Of a stretch of DNA of 64,000 nucleotides, positions 49,206 to 58,877 are shown piece by piece (the first letter of the stretch is position 1; every line of letters begins with the position of its first letter). Source of the DNA: Microbulbifer sp. THAF38 (lineage in GTDB: Bacteria > Pseudomonadota > Gammaproteobacteria > Pseudomonadales > Cellvibrionaceae); the NCBI RefSeq assembly GCF_009363535.1, contig NZ_CP045369.1, positions 1,066,501 to 1,130,500 on the forward strand, written 5' to 3'. The notes beneath the pieces are model-generated. The model worked only from the letters and a program-made list of their open reading frames with translations, was not told where the DNA came from and made no database searches. The position numbers were made by a program, and so were the translations under genes.

Positions 49206-49688
49206 TCAATGTTTACCCCTAATCTTGGTAACTATCTCATTAATTAATTCAGCAGGTAATAACGATTTAGACAAGTACTGCTGCCCTCCAGATTTAGCCA
49301 CCAAAATAAGCCCTAAATCAGTTTCAATAATATGCTCGATATCTGCCCACGACAGAGCTGTTATCGTATAAGGATTCTGTGTCTGGATTCCATCCTTATC
49401 TATGGTTAATTTCACTTCACTACCGGCACTTCTCCCAAGCATCTGCCGTGCTAACCACCAAGCTCGTCGAAATCGAATATGAATCAGTTCCAGTACGCCT
49501 AATGCAATTAAGGTGTAACTTGCGATCTTAGGTTGCTCAGTAAATAACAGCAATCCCGCACCAGTAGATAATAATAATGTAGGAAGAAGATAACTGGGTT
49601 TGACATTTTTCCCATAGGGTAGAGACTGATCATAGCATTCGGCAAGGTAATCTCTAGATAAGGTAAATTGAGTATTAAAAGGCTGCAT
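49206..49688 (-). CDS. Cassette YcxB-like membrane protein
   Basis: A 160-residue protein with two membrane helices (around PSYLLPTLLLSTGAGLLLF and IASYTLIALGVLELIHI) and a C-terminal soluble domain with SWADIEHIIETDLGLILVAK, characteristic of the YcxB-like family of unknown function. It has a cassette-like setting beside intron R6. Confidence 0.7.
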   Translation of the reverse strand: MQPFNTQFTLSRDYLAECYDQSLPYGKNVKPSYLLPTLLLSTGAGLLLFTEQPKIASYTLIALGVLELIHIRFRRAWWLARQMLGRSAGSEVKLTIDKDGIQTQNPYTITALSWADIEHIIETDLGLILVAKSGGQQYLSKSLLPAELINEIVTKIRGKH

Positions 49689-49736
49689 AAAAACAACTTA
49701 TTGTGTCTGGTAAATTTGTTCACTTGCCTAAATTTG

Positions 49737-50217
49737 GCACGCCCAGCATGGGTGTGGACTAATGGGGTAAAAGTCCTCTGTAGGAAGATCACCGATTAAT
49801 GGGTTCCATTAAATGCTAACTATCAGCGAATGGCAACTGCAACACCGTGAGGTCTTGTGGGGAGGAAGCGGCTAGTAAAGCTATGAGCTGGCGAACAGAA
49901 ACATCCTATAAGGCTTAACCTGGAGGCGAGGGGCCAAGGGCACCGAACCCGGGTGATCTAATAGGTAGAGTCAATGGTGCAGCTGTGCAGTGAAAGGTCA
50001 CGTTCTTACTCTGGGTAGATCAGTTTAACTTGCTGCTGTGAGGCTGCCAGCGTGGCCGCTGGCTCAGAAGTAGCGCACTGCCATGATACTCTACTCAGAT
50101 GAAGAGCTGCTCGACACTATCGTTGGGTAGGGATTCAACGGATAGGGAACCGGCCATTGCGGATTGGCACGATGGGTGGTGTGGGGGCCGGTAGCTAGAA
50201 ACTACCGGCTACCCGAT
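49737..50217 (+). mobile_element. Group II intron-like element R6 (481 nt)
   Basis: 5' GCACGCCC after TTTG and 3' CTACCCGAT/TTATGCGCC. It shares with R2 the internal deletion that joins CTCAGAAGTAG to CGCACTG. A half attC (AAATTTG, GCCTAAATTTG) precedes it. Confidence 0.88.
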
Positions 50218-50273
50218 TTATGCGCCTGTCCCAGCTTAATCACAGCGACATCTATGTGGCTACCAAATAGTGA

Positions 50274-50519
50274 TTATTTACGATTAGCCCACGGAGATTT
50301 ATTTTCAAAAGTTGAGATATACAGATTCTCGACTTTATCTCGCGCCCACTGGGTTTTGCGTAAAAACTTGAGCGAAGACTTAATTGTTGGATCGCTCTTA
50401 AAGCAATTGATATTAATCCTATCTGCCAAACCATCCCAGCCATAATGCTCCTGCAAACGTGTAACAACTTTCTCAAGAGTAATACCATGTAGCGGATTAT
50501 TTGGTTGTTCTTTACTCAT
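50274..50519 (-). CDS. Cassette VF530-family protein, copy 2
   Basis: An 81-residue near-duplicate of the ORF at 41036 with the same ends and about three changes ([18 protein letters not shown]). Flanking intron sequence on both sides is also duplicated, so copying took place as a larger unit. Confidence 0.85.
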   Translation of the reverse strand: MSKEQPNNPLHGITLEKVVTRLQEHYGWDGLADRININCFKSDPTIKSSLKFLRKTQWARDKVENLYISTFENKSPWANRK

Positions 50520-50543
50520 TCTTCAATCAATACTCTATGTTTA

Positions 50544-51251
50544 ATGCCGCGAGCATGGGCGTGAACTAATAGGGATGAAAGTTCCCTGTAGGAAGATCAC
50601 CGTTTAATGGGTTCCATTAAATGCTAACTACTAGCGAATGGCAACTGTAAGATCGCGAGGTCTTGTGGGGAGGAAGCCGCTAGCAAAATATGAGCTGACG
50701 AACAGAGCATCCTATAAGGCTTAACCTGGAGGTGAGGTGGCCAGGGGCACTGAAGCTGGGTGATCTAACGGGTAGAGTCAATGATGCAGTTAGGTAGCGA
50801 AAGTTCACGTTCTTATCTGGGGAGATCAGTTTAGCTTGTGCTGTGAAGCTGTCAGCGTGACCGCTGACTCATTAGTAGGCTTAATCCGCTAGCCATCATC
50901 GCGGGGATAGATGAAAGAGGTGAGACACAGCAGGGCCTAGGTCAGTGATGAGCAAGGTGATCAAACAGAGGTTAGCCGACGGCATAGTAGCCTAATGCCA
51001 AGATGAATAGCTTGGACAGGGTGAAGGCCTGAACCCAAACTCCATAAGTTAAAAGACAGGGCTAGCCTACCGATATGTTATCCAGTCGGATAAAGTTGTG
51101 GTAGCTCACTGCCATGACACTCAACTCAAAAGAAGAGCTCCTCGATACTATCGTTAGGTAGACATTTAATTCGGGTAGGGAATCGCCCACTGCGGACCCG
51201 TACGATAGGTGGTGAGGAGGGCTGGTAACTAGATACTGCCCGCTGCCTGAT
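50544..51251 (+). mobile_element. Group II intron-like element R7 (708 nt)
   Basis: A long copy with a start as in R3 (GCGAGCATGGGCG) and 3' end CTGCCTGAT/TTA. The next cassette's stop TAA begins at the base after the intron. It contains the GTTAGCCGACGGCATAG block. Confidence 0.85.
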
Positions 51252-51497
51252 TTAATTGCTTGGTGTGATATCGGATTTCTTACCGCCAGCAATATATGTT
51301 TCTATGTAATTTTCAATTGTACTGGAGGGGAAAGAATAAACCATCACATTAAGAAGACCATAAATCTCAGTATCTTTTATAGATGTAGATTCTACATTCA
51401 GAGTGGTCTGAATATTATTGTAGGTGTCCATGTTTTGAATAATATATTTTTCACCCCATTGATACATTTTCTTCCTCTCCGCGCCTTGAAAATCCAA
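51252..51497 (-). CDS. Cassette hypothetical protein
   Basis: An 81-residue frame with no recognised domain (KKMYQWGEKYIIQN, NYIETYIAGG). It overlaps the next frame by 47 bases in another phase, so the two may be one gene split by a frameshift. Confidence 0.45.
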   Translation of the reverse strand: MDFQGAERKKMYQWGEKYIIQNMDTYNNIQTTLNVESTSIKDTEIYGLLNVMVYSFPSSTIENYIETYIAGGKKSDITPSN

Positions 51498-51660
51498 GGA
51501 GAAGAGTAATCATTTTTGCTTGGTCTGCCGAGCACCCTGACTGGATAAGGACTACTGAGATTTCTATACCTCGCTTTAGGCCTCTATGCTCACCAGTAAG
51601 ATAAGCAGTTACAACTAGACAAAAAACTACCAAACTTCTAATAAAGTTTGTATATGGCAT
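51451..51660 (-). CDS. Cassette hypothetical membrane protein
   Basis: A 69-residue frame with one N-terminal hydrophobic helix (SLVVFCLVVTAYLTG). It may be the 5' part of the gene ending at 51252 if a frameshift is assumed. Confidence 0.4.
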   Translation of the reverse strand: MPYTNFIRSLVVFCLVVTAYLTGEHRGLKRGIEISVVLIQSGCSADQAKMITLLLGFSRRGEEENVSMG

Positions 51661-51732
51661 AATTTCTCTTTTGGTAATTAATACTGTGCTTAGATGAGGA
51701 CAAATATGGGTGATTTATGCGCAATAATGGGA

Positions 51733-51793
51733 GCACAACGATCACACGTAGCGTGCACAAAATTGGCTTTCGGCCTGAAGTGCATTGTTAGCA
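51733..51793 (-). repeat. attC-like site without intron
   Basis: On the minus strand GCTAAC, then AATGCACTTCAGGCCGAAAGCC, ending with GTTGTGC. It has the outline of an attC, carries no intron, and lies between two cassette ORFs. Confidence 0.45.
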
Positions 51794-51799
51794 GCTTCT

Positions 51800-52393
51800 T
51801 CATGAACCACCCCAAAGCAATAGCCCAACAATCGGTAAAATCGATGCGAATAGAGCAAGAAAGGGTGCAGATTTCTTCTTTGATGTCTCGATAAGATAGA
51901 GCGCAATCTCCGATGAAAATAGACCGGTTATTAACATTGAGTTGAAGCAAATCATTAATAGTGCAAGTGCGGTACCATGTACAGACCAGTTGAAAGCAGA
52001 ATGTATAATAGAAACAATTGATAAGCCCAACGTAAACGCAACAATTGAACTTGTTACCTGCTTCAGTCTTAGCTTTAGATGTGCCGCTGAATCATGAAAT
52101 ATATTACATCGAAATTCCAAACGAGATATACAAACCGCAGCAGAGCCTAAAATCAAAACACCAAACAGCATTAAGCCATAGGCCTGAAAAGAAACGAAGT
52201 CTGAAAATAGCGCATTAGCCCAAGATTCTTCAGATGCGATTCCTGCTCTTCTAGCGGGGGCATAAATTATCATAAAAATTCCAACAAGCGCCCCAGATAG
52301 CGAGAAAAATGGTAGATCCTTTTTAAGCTCACTTAAGAACTCGCTATATGCTTCTTTCAAAATCTCATTCATTACTCTTTTGACTCCTTTCAT
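51800..52393 (-). CDS. Cassette four-helix membrane protein
   Basis: A 197-residue protein with about four membrane helices (LSGALVGIFMIIYAP; GLMLFGVLILGSAAVCI; SSIVAFTLGLSIVSII; ALLMICFNSMLITGLF) and a short helix at the end. No family recognised. The start could be at 52393 or the ATG at 52372. It lies between an attC-like site and intron R8. Confidence 0.55.
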   Translation of the reverse strand: MKGVKRVMNEILKEAYSEFLSELKKDLPFFSLSGALVGIFMIIYAPARRAGIASEESWANALFSDFVSFQAYGLMLFGVLILGSAAVCISRLEFRCNIFHDSAAHLKLRLKQVTSSIVAFTLGLSIVSIIHSAFNWSVHGTALALLMICFNSMLITGLFSSEIALYLIETSKKKSAPFLALFASILPIVGLLLWGGS

Positions 52394-52398
52394 CAGCT

Positions 52399-52469
52399 AG
52401 CATCCACAACATCGGCGGAGCGTCAGCGACGTCCAGCGGAACGAGGTGGAGCAATTGTGCTTGTACTTG
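52399..52469 (-). repeat. attC-like site before intron R8
   Basis: An outer CACAA/TTGTG pairing around imperfect inner arms (AGCGTCAGCGACGTCC). The core GTTGTGG lies at the far end on the minus strand. Moderate match only. Confidence 0.45.
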
Positions 52470-53166
52470 GTACGCCCAGTATGGGCGTGTACTAGTGGGG
52501 TGAATGCCCCCTGTAGGAAGATCACCATTTAATGAATTTCATTAAATGCTAACTACAAGCGAATGGCAAGTGTAATACCGTGAGGTATTGTGGGGAGGAA
52601 GCTGCTAGTAAAGCTATGAGCCGATGGGCAGAAACATCATACAAGGCTTAGCCTGGAGGCGAGGTGGCCAAGGGCACCGAAGCGGGTTGATCTAACAGGT
52701 AGAGTCAATGATGCAGTTGTGTAGTGAAAGTTCACCTTCTTATCTGGGGAGGTCTATTTAGCTTGCTGCTGTGAAGCTGTCAGCATGGTCGCTGACTCAT
52801 AAGTAGGCCCAGCCCGCTAGCCACCATCGCGGAGATAGAGAAAAAGTGGTGGGACACAGCTGCGCCTCGGTCAGTATTGATCAAGGTTATTAAGCAGTAG
52901 TCAGCCGACGGCATAGTAGCCAAATGTCAAGACTAATACCTTGGAAAGGGTGAAAACCTGAATCTAACTCCATGATTTAAAAGATAGGGCAAGTCTACCA
53001 ATAGGTTTTCAGTTGGATAAAGTTGAGGTAGCGCTCTGCGACGGCACTTAACTTAAATGAAGAGCTGCTCGACACTATTGTTGGGTAGAGATTTATTGCG
53101 GGTAGGGAACCGCCCAATGCGGACCCACTCGATGGGTGGTGTAGTCGTCGGTAGCTAGAAACTACC
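52470..53166 (+). mobile_element. Group II intron-like element R8 (697 nt), 3' end clipped
   Basis: Junction TACTTG/GTACGCCC. It contains CAGCCGACGGCATAG and domain V. The last bases of domain VI are lost: ACTACC joins directly to TATATGACTG, which in the left copy follows the full intron end. Confidence 0.85.
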
Positions 53167-53580
53167 TATATGACTGTAAGCATCATTTGATAAAATTTAT
53201 GATCCTCGCTTTCTATGGCAAACTCCAGGCGACCATAAAGTCTATATGCTGCACTACGTTTAAATACTCGTAGATCAATGAAATCTAGTGTTTTTGCCTG
53301 CAAGCTCGATTACCTTAGAGATAATTAAAGTGCCTAACCGTTTGTTCTGTTGAGTAGATATAACTTGAATATCTCGCAGTTGACAGCGATTGTTTTCAAA
53401 TGAGAGTCGAATAGCTCCAAAAACTTCATCAGCGCTCACTACATCATAGTTCTCAAAATTTTCAATTGCACTGCGCACATCTGATAAAATCCATTCAACG
53501 CCATACATGCCATAGTGCTCCTGTATGTTGGTAAGAGTAAGTCTTGCAGATTTATTCAAGTCTTGGATTTTAATAAATTG
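53166..53580 (-). pseudogene. Decayed duplicate of the GNAT cassette
   Basis: Aligns with the GNAT gene at 38412 along its length. Two one-base losses (CTAGTTG to CTAGTG and CCTTGC to CCTGC on the plus strand) break the frame after VIELA. Confidence 0.8.
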
Positions 53581-53672
53581 TGTGATTGGTCAAATCATAA
53601 TGTCTAAACAACGACGAGGCGACAGCTGTGTCTGAATGGTTTGACTTATTAGAATTGAAGTAGTCAGTAATT

Positions 53673-54275
53673 AACATACAGGTAAACCATCGACTCTGGC
53701 GGTGAGACTTGACAAGGCTCAGCTGTTCCGGCGTGCAGAGTAAAAATATGGCCTCCATGAACCGGCAAGTTCTAGAATGAGGCCATATGCGAGATTGGCA
53801 GTGCCAAGCTCACGTAAAACATTATTGCAGGTACCACGTGGTATTTGTGCCCAAGTATCGAAAGAAAGTGTTATTTGGGACATTGAGACGGGAGATTGGA
53901 GCAATATTCCGAGATATATGTTGTCAAAAGGGTGTTGAGTTGATCGAGGGGTACGCAATGAGGGATCACATTCATACGCTATTAATGATTCCTACGAAGT
54001 TTAGTGTTTCTAATACGGTTGGGTTTCTGAAAGGGAAATCTGCGATCCAGATATTTCAGAAGTACAAGAATGTACAGAGAAATTTCACAGGAAGACACTT
54101 TTGGGCTCGGGGTTACTGCGAGAGTACAGTGGGGCTTGATGATCAGATGATTAGAGAGTACATCAAGAATCAAGAGGTCGAAGAACGCCGGCAAGATCTG
54201 ATGTAACTTGCGGGGTTATAACTAGCCCCTCTGGGGGCTTTCATCATACCACTCGCTATGCGGGTGGTTGCTGAT
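53673..54275 (+). mobile_element. IS200/IS605-family insertion element (about 603 bp)
   Basis: Exact limits follow from comparing the interrupted lipoprotein copy with the intact one: GTCAGTAATT / TGAGCTTCC are contiguous at 38.9 kb. No target duplication is seen, as expected for single-strand transposition. Hairpins occur at both ends (GGCCTC/GAGGCC near 53749-53784; AGCCCC/GGGGCT near 54225). Confidence 0.85.
53787..54206 (+). CDS. tnpA: IS200/IS605 TnpA transposase
   Basis: A 139-residue Y1 transposase. The HUH motif is HIH in DHIHTLLM, and the catalytic Tyr is in EYIKNQE near the C-terminus. The KYRKKVLF and AIFRDI blocks are typical. It appears full length. Confidence 0.92.
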   Translation: MRDWQCQAHVKHYCRYHVVFVPKYRKKVLFGTLRREIGAIFRDICCQKGVELIEGYAMRDHIHTLLMIPTKFSVSNTVGFLKGKSAIQIFQKYKNVQRNFTGRHFWARGYCESTVGLDDQMIREYIKNQEVEERRQDLM

Positions 54276-54644
54276 TGAGCTTCCACTTCTTTCCTACAAA
54301 TCTCAATTACTTTATCGCCCATCTTGTCAATGAATGAAGATTTAAATATGCATTGAATAAAACACCTCTTTCACCAGAACTTAAAGACATATTTTGTAGC
54401 GAAGACCTAATAGATTACTTAAATCTTGATCTTGGAGCTCTACAACTTCTTTTTGAATTTGATGATTTAATTTGTTATTCCAGACAAGATTAGCTATGAC
54501 AGGGTAGGCTTTAAGATTCTCCTCATGATTCTACCATCCCTCAGCTTGAATAGTATAATTCTTTGAAGTGGATACTTCGCAAGTACTAAGAAAAAGAAAG
54601 GTTATTAATAAAATAGTCCTCATTTGAAACTCCTTACTTCTAAT

Positions 54645-54697
54645 GCCTAAAGCACCTGTGTTAAAACCAGGGCAAAACGGTGGTTTTGATGTTGGAT
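54645..54697 (-). repeat. attC-like site (A9), duplicate of A1
   Basis: Near copy of the site at 39294, with GCCTAAAGCACC and GTTGGAT. Confidence 0.65.
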
Positions 54698-54708
54698 GCC
54701 TTTATTTG

Positions 54709-54801
54709 ATACGTCAAGCATTTCGAGACTATCGTTGGGTAATACGGATTGGGAACCGCCCATTGCGGCCCCGCATAATGGGTGATTCAGAACCGGTAGC
54801 T
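54709..54801 (+). mobile_element. Internally deleted group II intron remnant (R9)
   Basis: Starts ATACGTCAAGCA and jumps to TTCGAGACTATCG and domain V-like GGGAACCGCCCATTGCGG. It ends in domain VI, where an IS5-type element has inserted at GTAGCTAG. Confidence 0.7.
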
Positions 54802-55594
54802 AGAGGCTGTTTCATAACTTGAAATCGGTTTTTTTCACGCAATTACATAGCAAAAAATCCAGCAATACTGAGCCGATTGAAGTCAGAATTAACCAATGAT
54901 CAATTGACAATCGAGACTGTTTTGAAGGCATCCTGTGGGTTATACGTTCTGGAGCGCGAAGGAAAGATCTTCCTTCACACTATCCATCACCGAGTACATA
55001 CTGGAGAAGGCTTTAGTTTTAGGAAGAGCAAGGAGCTTGGTTACAGGTATGGAGTAGGTTCCTGGAGCTGTTGGATCAACAGTCTTTGCTTAACTGGGAG
55101 GAGGTCTTTTCTGATGGCAACTTTGAACCACCAAAAAAGGGGGCTTCGAAATCGGGAAAACTAAGCGGGGCAAGGGTTCAAAGTGGATGGTGGTGGACGA
55201 TGGCGAAGATACTCCACTAGGAGGCACCATTACTTCGGCCTCACCAGCAGAACTAAAGTTATTACATCCATTATTTGATGTTACGTATAAAAATACAAAG
55301 ATTCATCGCTTAGTTTATGATAAAACGGCGAACTCTGATCTACTTCGAGATAGTTTGTAGGGTCGTGGAATCGACCTTATCTGTCCAAATAGGAGAAATA
55401 GCAAAAAAACTCAAGGCAGGATGGTAAAAAGCTCAGAAGGTATACTCGCCGTTGGAAAGTTGAGCGGTCTTTTGCGTGGCTGGTAAATTACCGCCATTTT
55501 GTTGTTAGAGAGGAACGATATTCGTTCAATTATCGCGCTTTTTCTATATTGCATGCATGTTAATTACATTAAAGAAGTTATGAAATAGCTTCTA
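54802..55594 (+). mobile_element. IS5-family element, degenerate
   Basis: Terminal inverted repeats AGAGGCTGTTTCATAACTT (54802) and AAGTTATGAAATAGCTTCT (55575) face each other. Inside, frame-broken IS5-type transposase pieces are seen: VVDDGEDTPLGGTI, then [16 protein letters not shown] and YSFNYRAF. Confidence 0.75.
54877..55564 (+). pseudogene. IS5-family transposase remnants
   Basis: Several stops and frame changes. The C-terminal [16 protein letters not shown] block is diagnostic of IS5-group DDE transposases. Confidence 0.75.
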
Positions 55595-56035
55595 GTATAA
55601 CCTCTTCAAAATCAATACCAATGTACTCATACTGCTTCTCTCTAGCAACTACACAAATTACTCTTGAGGATGTATGTATGATAGAAACAATGAATCCATT
55701 TGGCCAAACAGGAGCTCTATATTAACCTATGGAAATGCTCGACAATCCGTTATAGTCGGGGCAGAAAATAGAATGACTTTTGAACACCAAAACGTACTGC
55801 TAGAAATTCCGCTTGACATTTTTCTACTGCTGTTTTGATTTTTTTGAGAAATAGATATTTAATTCTGAAAACAGTTTAGGCTTGTAATTCGAAGCATTGA
55901 AATCGCATGCAATCATATGAACTGAGCAAGTACTATTGCCCCAATATTGGGTGTCACATACGAAATCATTTTTCGGCTTTGGGTTATTGTTTGATAAAAC
56001 AGGCTTTGTATCATCCAGGTTCCTTTCGTTTTATT
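55595..56035. other. Intergenic region, nothing recognised
   Basis: About 440 AT-rich bases between the IS5-type element and the thioesterase gene. No gene or RNA seen. Confidence 0.5.
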
Positions 56036-56803
56036 CTAAGCTGATTTATTTTTTTGTAAGTATTTAACTTTATCTATGATTAATGAGACCTGTTTAACAA
56101 CCTCACTGCTATATTCGTTAATAAAAAAGTGATCTCCTGGTAGTTGAATTATTTTGAAGTGGTTACTGGTTAACTCGCCCCATGCTGCTAGCTCTTTTTT
56201 TCCTATATCTGTATCTTTTTTTCCATGTAAGACAGATATAGGAAATGGCATTTGAACTCGTTTTGCTTGGTAGTTATCAGCTATTTTGAAATCTGCTCGC
56301 AATAATGGAGTGAACAACTCCATTAATTCTTTATGTGCGAGTATTTCTTTAGGGGTACCATTTAATTTTTCTAATTCTCTAATAAACGACTCTTTAGGGA
56401 GGTTGTATATAAGTTTATTCCTATTTTTTGAGTGAGGAGCTCTTGATCCAGAAGCAATAAAGTATTCAGGCAAAGGCATTCGAAGAGACATTAACTTACA
56501 AGATAGTTCGTAAGCAACTCTGCTACCTAAACTATGACCAAATAAAATGTAAGGAATATTGGTAATATGTTGTGCATAGTTCATTAACTCATCGACAAGA
56601 CTACTAATATGCTCATGAGGTTTCTCTGCTATTCGAGCCCCTCTTCCTGGTGGTTGTATTAAAACGACCTCTATATCACTATAAAATTTGTCCACCCAAG
56701 AAATATAAGTGCTTGCTGAACCTCCAGCAAAGGGAAAACAGAACAAACGAATTTTGGGGTTTTTTATTGGTTTTGGAACTATAAATAATTTGCTATTAAT
56801 CAA
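56036..56803 (-). CDS. Type II thioesterase of NRPS type
   Basis: A 255-residue alpha/beta hydrolase with the usual TEII pattern: FCFPFAGGSAS near the start, the nucleophile Ser in LFGHSLGSRVA (near residue 90), and a late Asp/His (HGKKDTDIG, PGDHFFINE). TEIIs remove wrong or stalled acyl groups from carrier proteins. It faces the halogenase cluster across an IS30 relic and probably belongs to it. Confidence 0.85.
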   Translation of the reverse strand: MINSKLFIVPKPIKNPKIRLFCFPFAGGSASTYISWVDKFYSDIEVVLIQPPGRGARIAEKPHEHISSLVDELMNYAQHITNIPYILFGHSLGSRVAYELSCKLMSLRMPLPEYFIASGSRAPHSKNRNKLIYNLPKESFIRELEKLNGTPKEILAHKELMELFTPLLRADFKIADNYQAKRVQMPFPISVLHGKKDTDIGKKELAAWGELTSNHFKIIQLPGDHFFINEYSSEVVKQVSLIIDKVKYLQKNKSA

Positions 56804-56990
56804 CTTGCGCTCCGGATAAATTATTTTGATAATTTTGAATTTTCATAAATTAACTGAAAATTAACTTGTTGACAACGTTTTAGATGCATGTATGATCATC
56901 AAAGAATCTTGGTTTCGGATAATAAATGTAATTGGTAAGAGGGACTCAGCTGATAGATTCGGCAACCCTCCCAGCCAAGAGAAAGGCACT

Positions 56991-57935
56991 GATGAGCTAG
57001 TGTCAACTAAGCGAGAACGAACGTACCAAATTTACAGTCTAAGAAGAGCTGGACACTCTCAGAAAGCAATAGAAAAGTTTTTAGAGAGGTACCCTTAGGC
57101 GATCAGCCGAGAGTTGCGACTCAATATAGGGTTGCGAGGATGTCGCCCAGTATAGCCATAAGCATGAGGAGCTAAGACGCCAGCAAGCGCATAAGATACA
57201 GAAAGTGACTAATAGCGAGTGGCAACAAATCGACATCCTAACTCAGAAAGAATTAAGCCCTCAGCAGACTGTATGCTAATTAAGAAGACATACGAGTGGA
57301 TCGTTAAATCATGAGGCGATCTACCAATTCATTTATTTAGATTAGAAAAATGGTGGGGACCTATACAAACAACTTAGGATTGCATCAAAGCTCTATCGCA
57401 GGTGCTGCTATAAATATGATCGACGTGGAAAGATCAAAAGTAGAATGAGCATAGATGATCGGCCTTTGTTGTGGACCGGATGAATCGGGTCGGAGACTGG
57501 GAGGGTGATACCGTTAGAGGAAAGTGACGTGGAAGAATTTTATTGACCATGGTTGAATGCAGGATATTATTTACTGGTATTATTAGATTGATAGGTAAGC
57601 GATCAGACTTGTTGGCTGAAGCAGCGGTTAGTCATATGGTGAGCTTCAAAGATGAAATCAAAAAAATTATCTTCGCCAATGATCTTGAATTCACTAGCCA
57701 TGAAACGATTGTACAAGGCTTGGAGGCTGATATTTATTTTACTCACCCATACTCATCCTGGGAGAGAGGGATCAATGAAGATACTAACTGCCTAATTCGA
57801 AAGTATTAACAAAAGGATACCGACTTTAATAAGGTAACAGTCGAGCAGGTTCAATTTGTAATCGATCGCTTGAATAGTAGATCAAGAGCGAGTTGGGCTG
57901 GAAAATCACCAAGTAAATTATTTATAGAGATGTAA
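56991..57935 (+). pseudogene. Degenerate IS30-family transposase
   Basis: Recognisable IS30 blocks with many stops: RRAGHSQKAIEKFLERYP, ISRELR, then GRVIPL-like, IIFANDLEFTSHETI, and ERGINEDTNCLIRKY. Compared with the intact copy at 47818 it is diverged, so it is a different, older insertion. Confidence 0.8.
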
Positions 57936-58049
57936 GATGATCTGCTTGCAGTATAAAAGGATTTCAGTTATTACTTGAAACCAAGCATCTCATTTATGCC
58001 ATAATTCATTGCAATAGTTGCAATTAAACACTGCTTAAAAGGATTTAAG

Positions 58050-58877
58050 TTGATAAAGCGCTCAGTATTTCAGAAAGGTAACATTTCATTTAATTATTTG
58101 GTTTCATATTGTTCCGGTGATAGCCCTTGGATTTGCTTGATATTGCCTTTTGGGTTGAAGGTGGATATTGCACAGCCATTTTTCGAAACCTTTGCCAAAC
58201 GGTTTAATATAATCACTTATGAATGTCGATTAATACTCGCTCCACCAAGTCGCAAAGTAGTTCAGGATGAGCTGACTGTAGATAATCATGCGAAAGATTT
58301 ACTTTCCCTGCTAAAATACAAAAATATTAACAATGCAATACTCGTTGGTTATTGTTCCGGTGCGGGTATCGCACTCGCTACAGAAAACCAAAGCCCCCAA
58401 TCATTTAGCCATTTAATACTTATTAATGGTGAGTATACCTTATTGGATGACCCTGACTGCATAACACAATATGGAATGGACATTAGTAATTTATTGCCAA
58501 TTGCAGCCATGAGCGAAGACAAAGCCCAATTCATTCTTAGTCGTCTAAAATTAGAAAATCCAGATGTTCCTTGCGGTGTTAATCTTCCTTTTTCACAAGC
58601 TCATTATTTTCATCGTTATGCAATCAACTACTTGTCTTATCGTTCCGTAGAATATAAAAAGTTAGCACGCGCTGTCTCAACACCTACTTTGTTAGTAACA
58701 GGCACAAAAGACTTGCAAACGAATGTTTCAAGTACTGAAAAAATTCAAAGTCTGATTTTAGATTCGCTTATACATATTGAATCAGATGGAGACCATTACG
58801 GCCTGCTGCGAGAACGGTCTAAAACATTAGCTTATCTCTACGATTATTTAAGCATGGAGTTAACAGGTGTCGTATAA
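58050..58877 (+). CDS. Alpha/beta hydrolase with Cys nucleophile, SyrC/CmaE-like shuttle
   Basis: A 275-residue alpha/beta hydrolase. The elbow reads GYCSGAG (near residue 101), so the G-x-S-x-G position holds Cys (G-Y-C-S-G), with a later Asp in GTKDLQT and His in DGDHYG. SyrC and CmaE, which move chlorinated aminoacyl groups between carrier proteins, use such a Cys. Its gene overlaps the adenylation gene by 11 bases, giving translational coupling. TTG start at 58050 behind AAAGGA. A hydrolase role remains possible. Confidence 0.7.
   Translation: MIKRSVFQKGNISFNYLVSYCSGDSPWICLILPFGLKVDIAQPFFETFAKRFNIITYECRLILAPPSRKVVQDELTVDNHAKDLLSLLKYKNINNAILVGYCSGAGIALATENQSPQSFSHLILINGEYTLLDDPDCITQYGMDISNLLPIAAMSEDKAQFILSRLKLENPDVPCGVNLPFSQAHYFHRYAINYLSYRSVEYKKLARAVSTPTLLVTGTKDLQTNVSSTEKIQSLILDSLIHIESDGDHYGLLRERSKTLAYLYDYLSMELTGVV

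Larger units (their letters stand above)
53592..54633 (-). pseudogene. Disrupted duplicate of the cassette lipoprotein
   Basis: Both halves of the gene seen intact at 38853 are present, separated by an IS200/IS605-type element at 53673-54275, with further small indels (for example in AAAACACC). The lipobox region and the upstream attC remain. Confidence 0.8.

Noticed and set aside
51690..51950. Minus-strand 86-codon frame across the attC-like site
   Set aside because: It overlaps the four-helix membrane protein gene in another frame and is mostly attC sequence.
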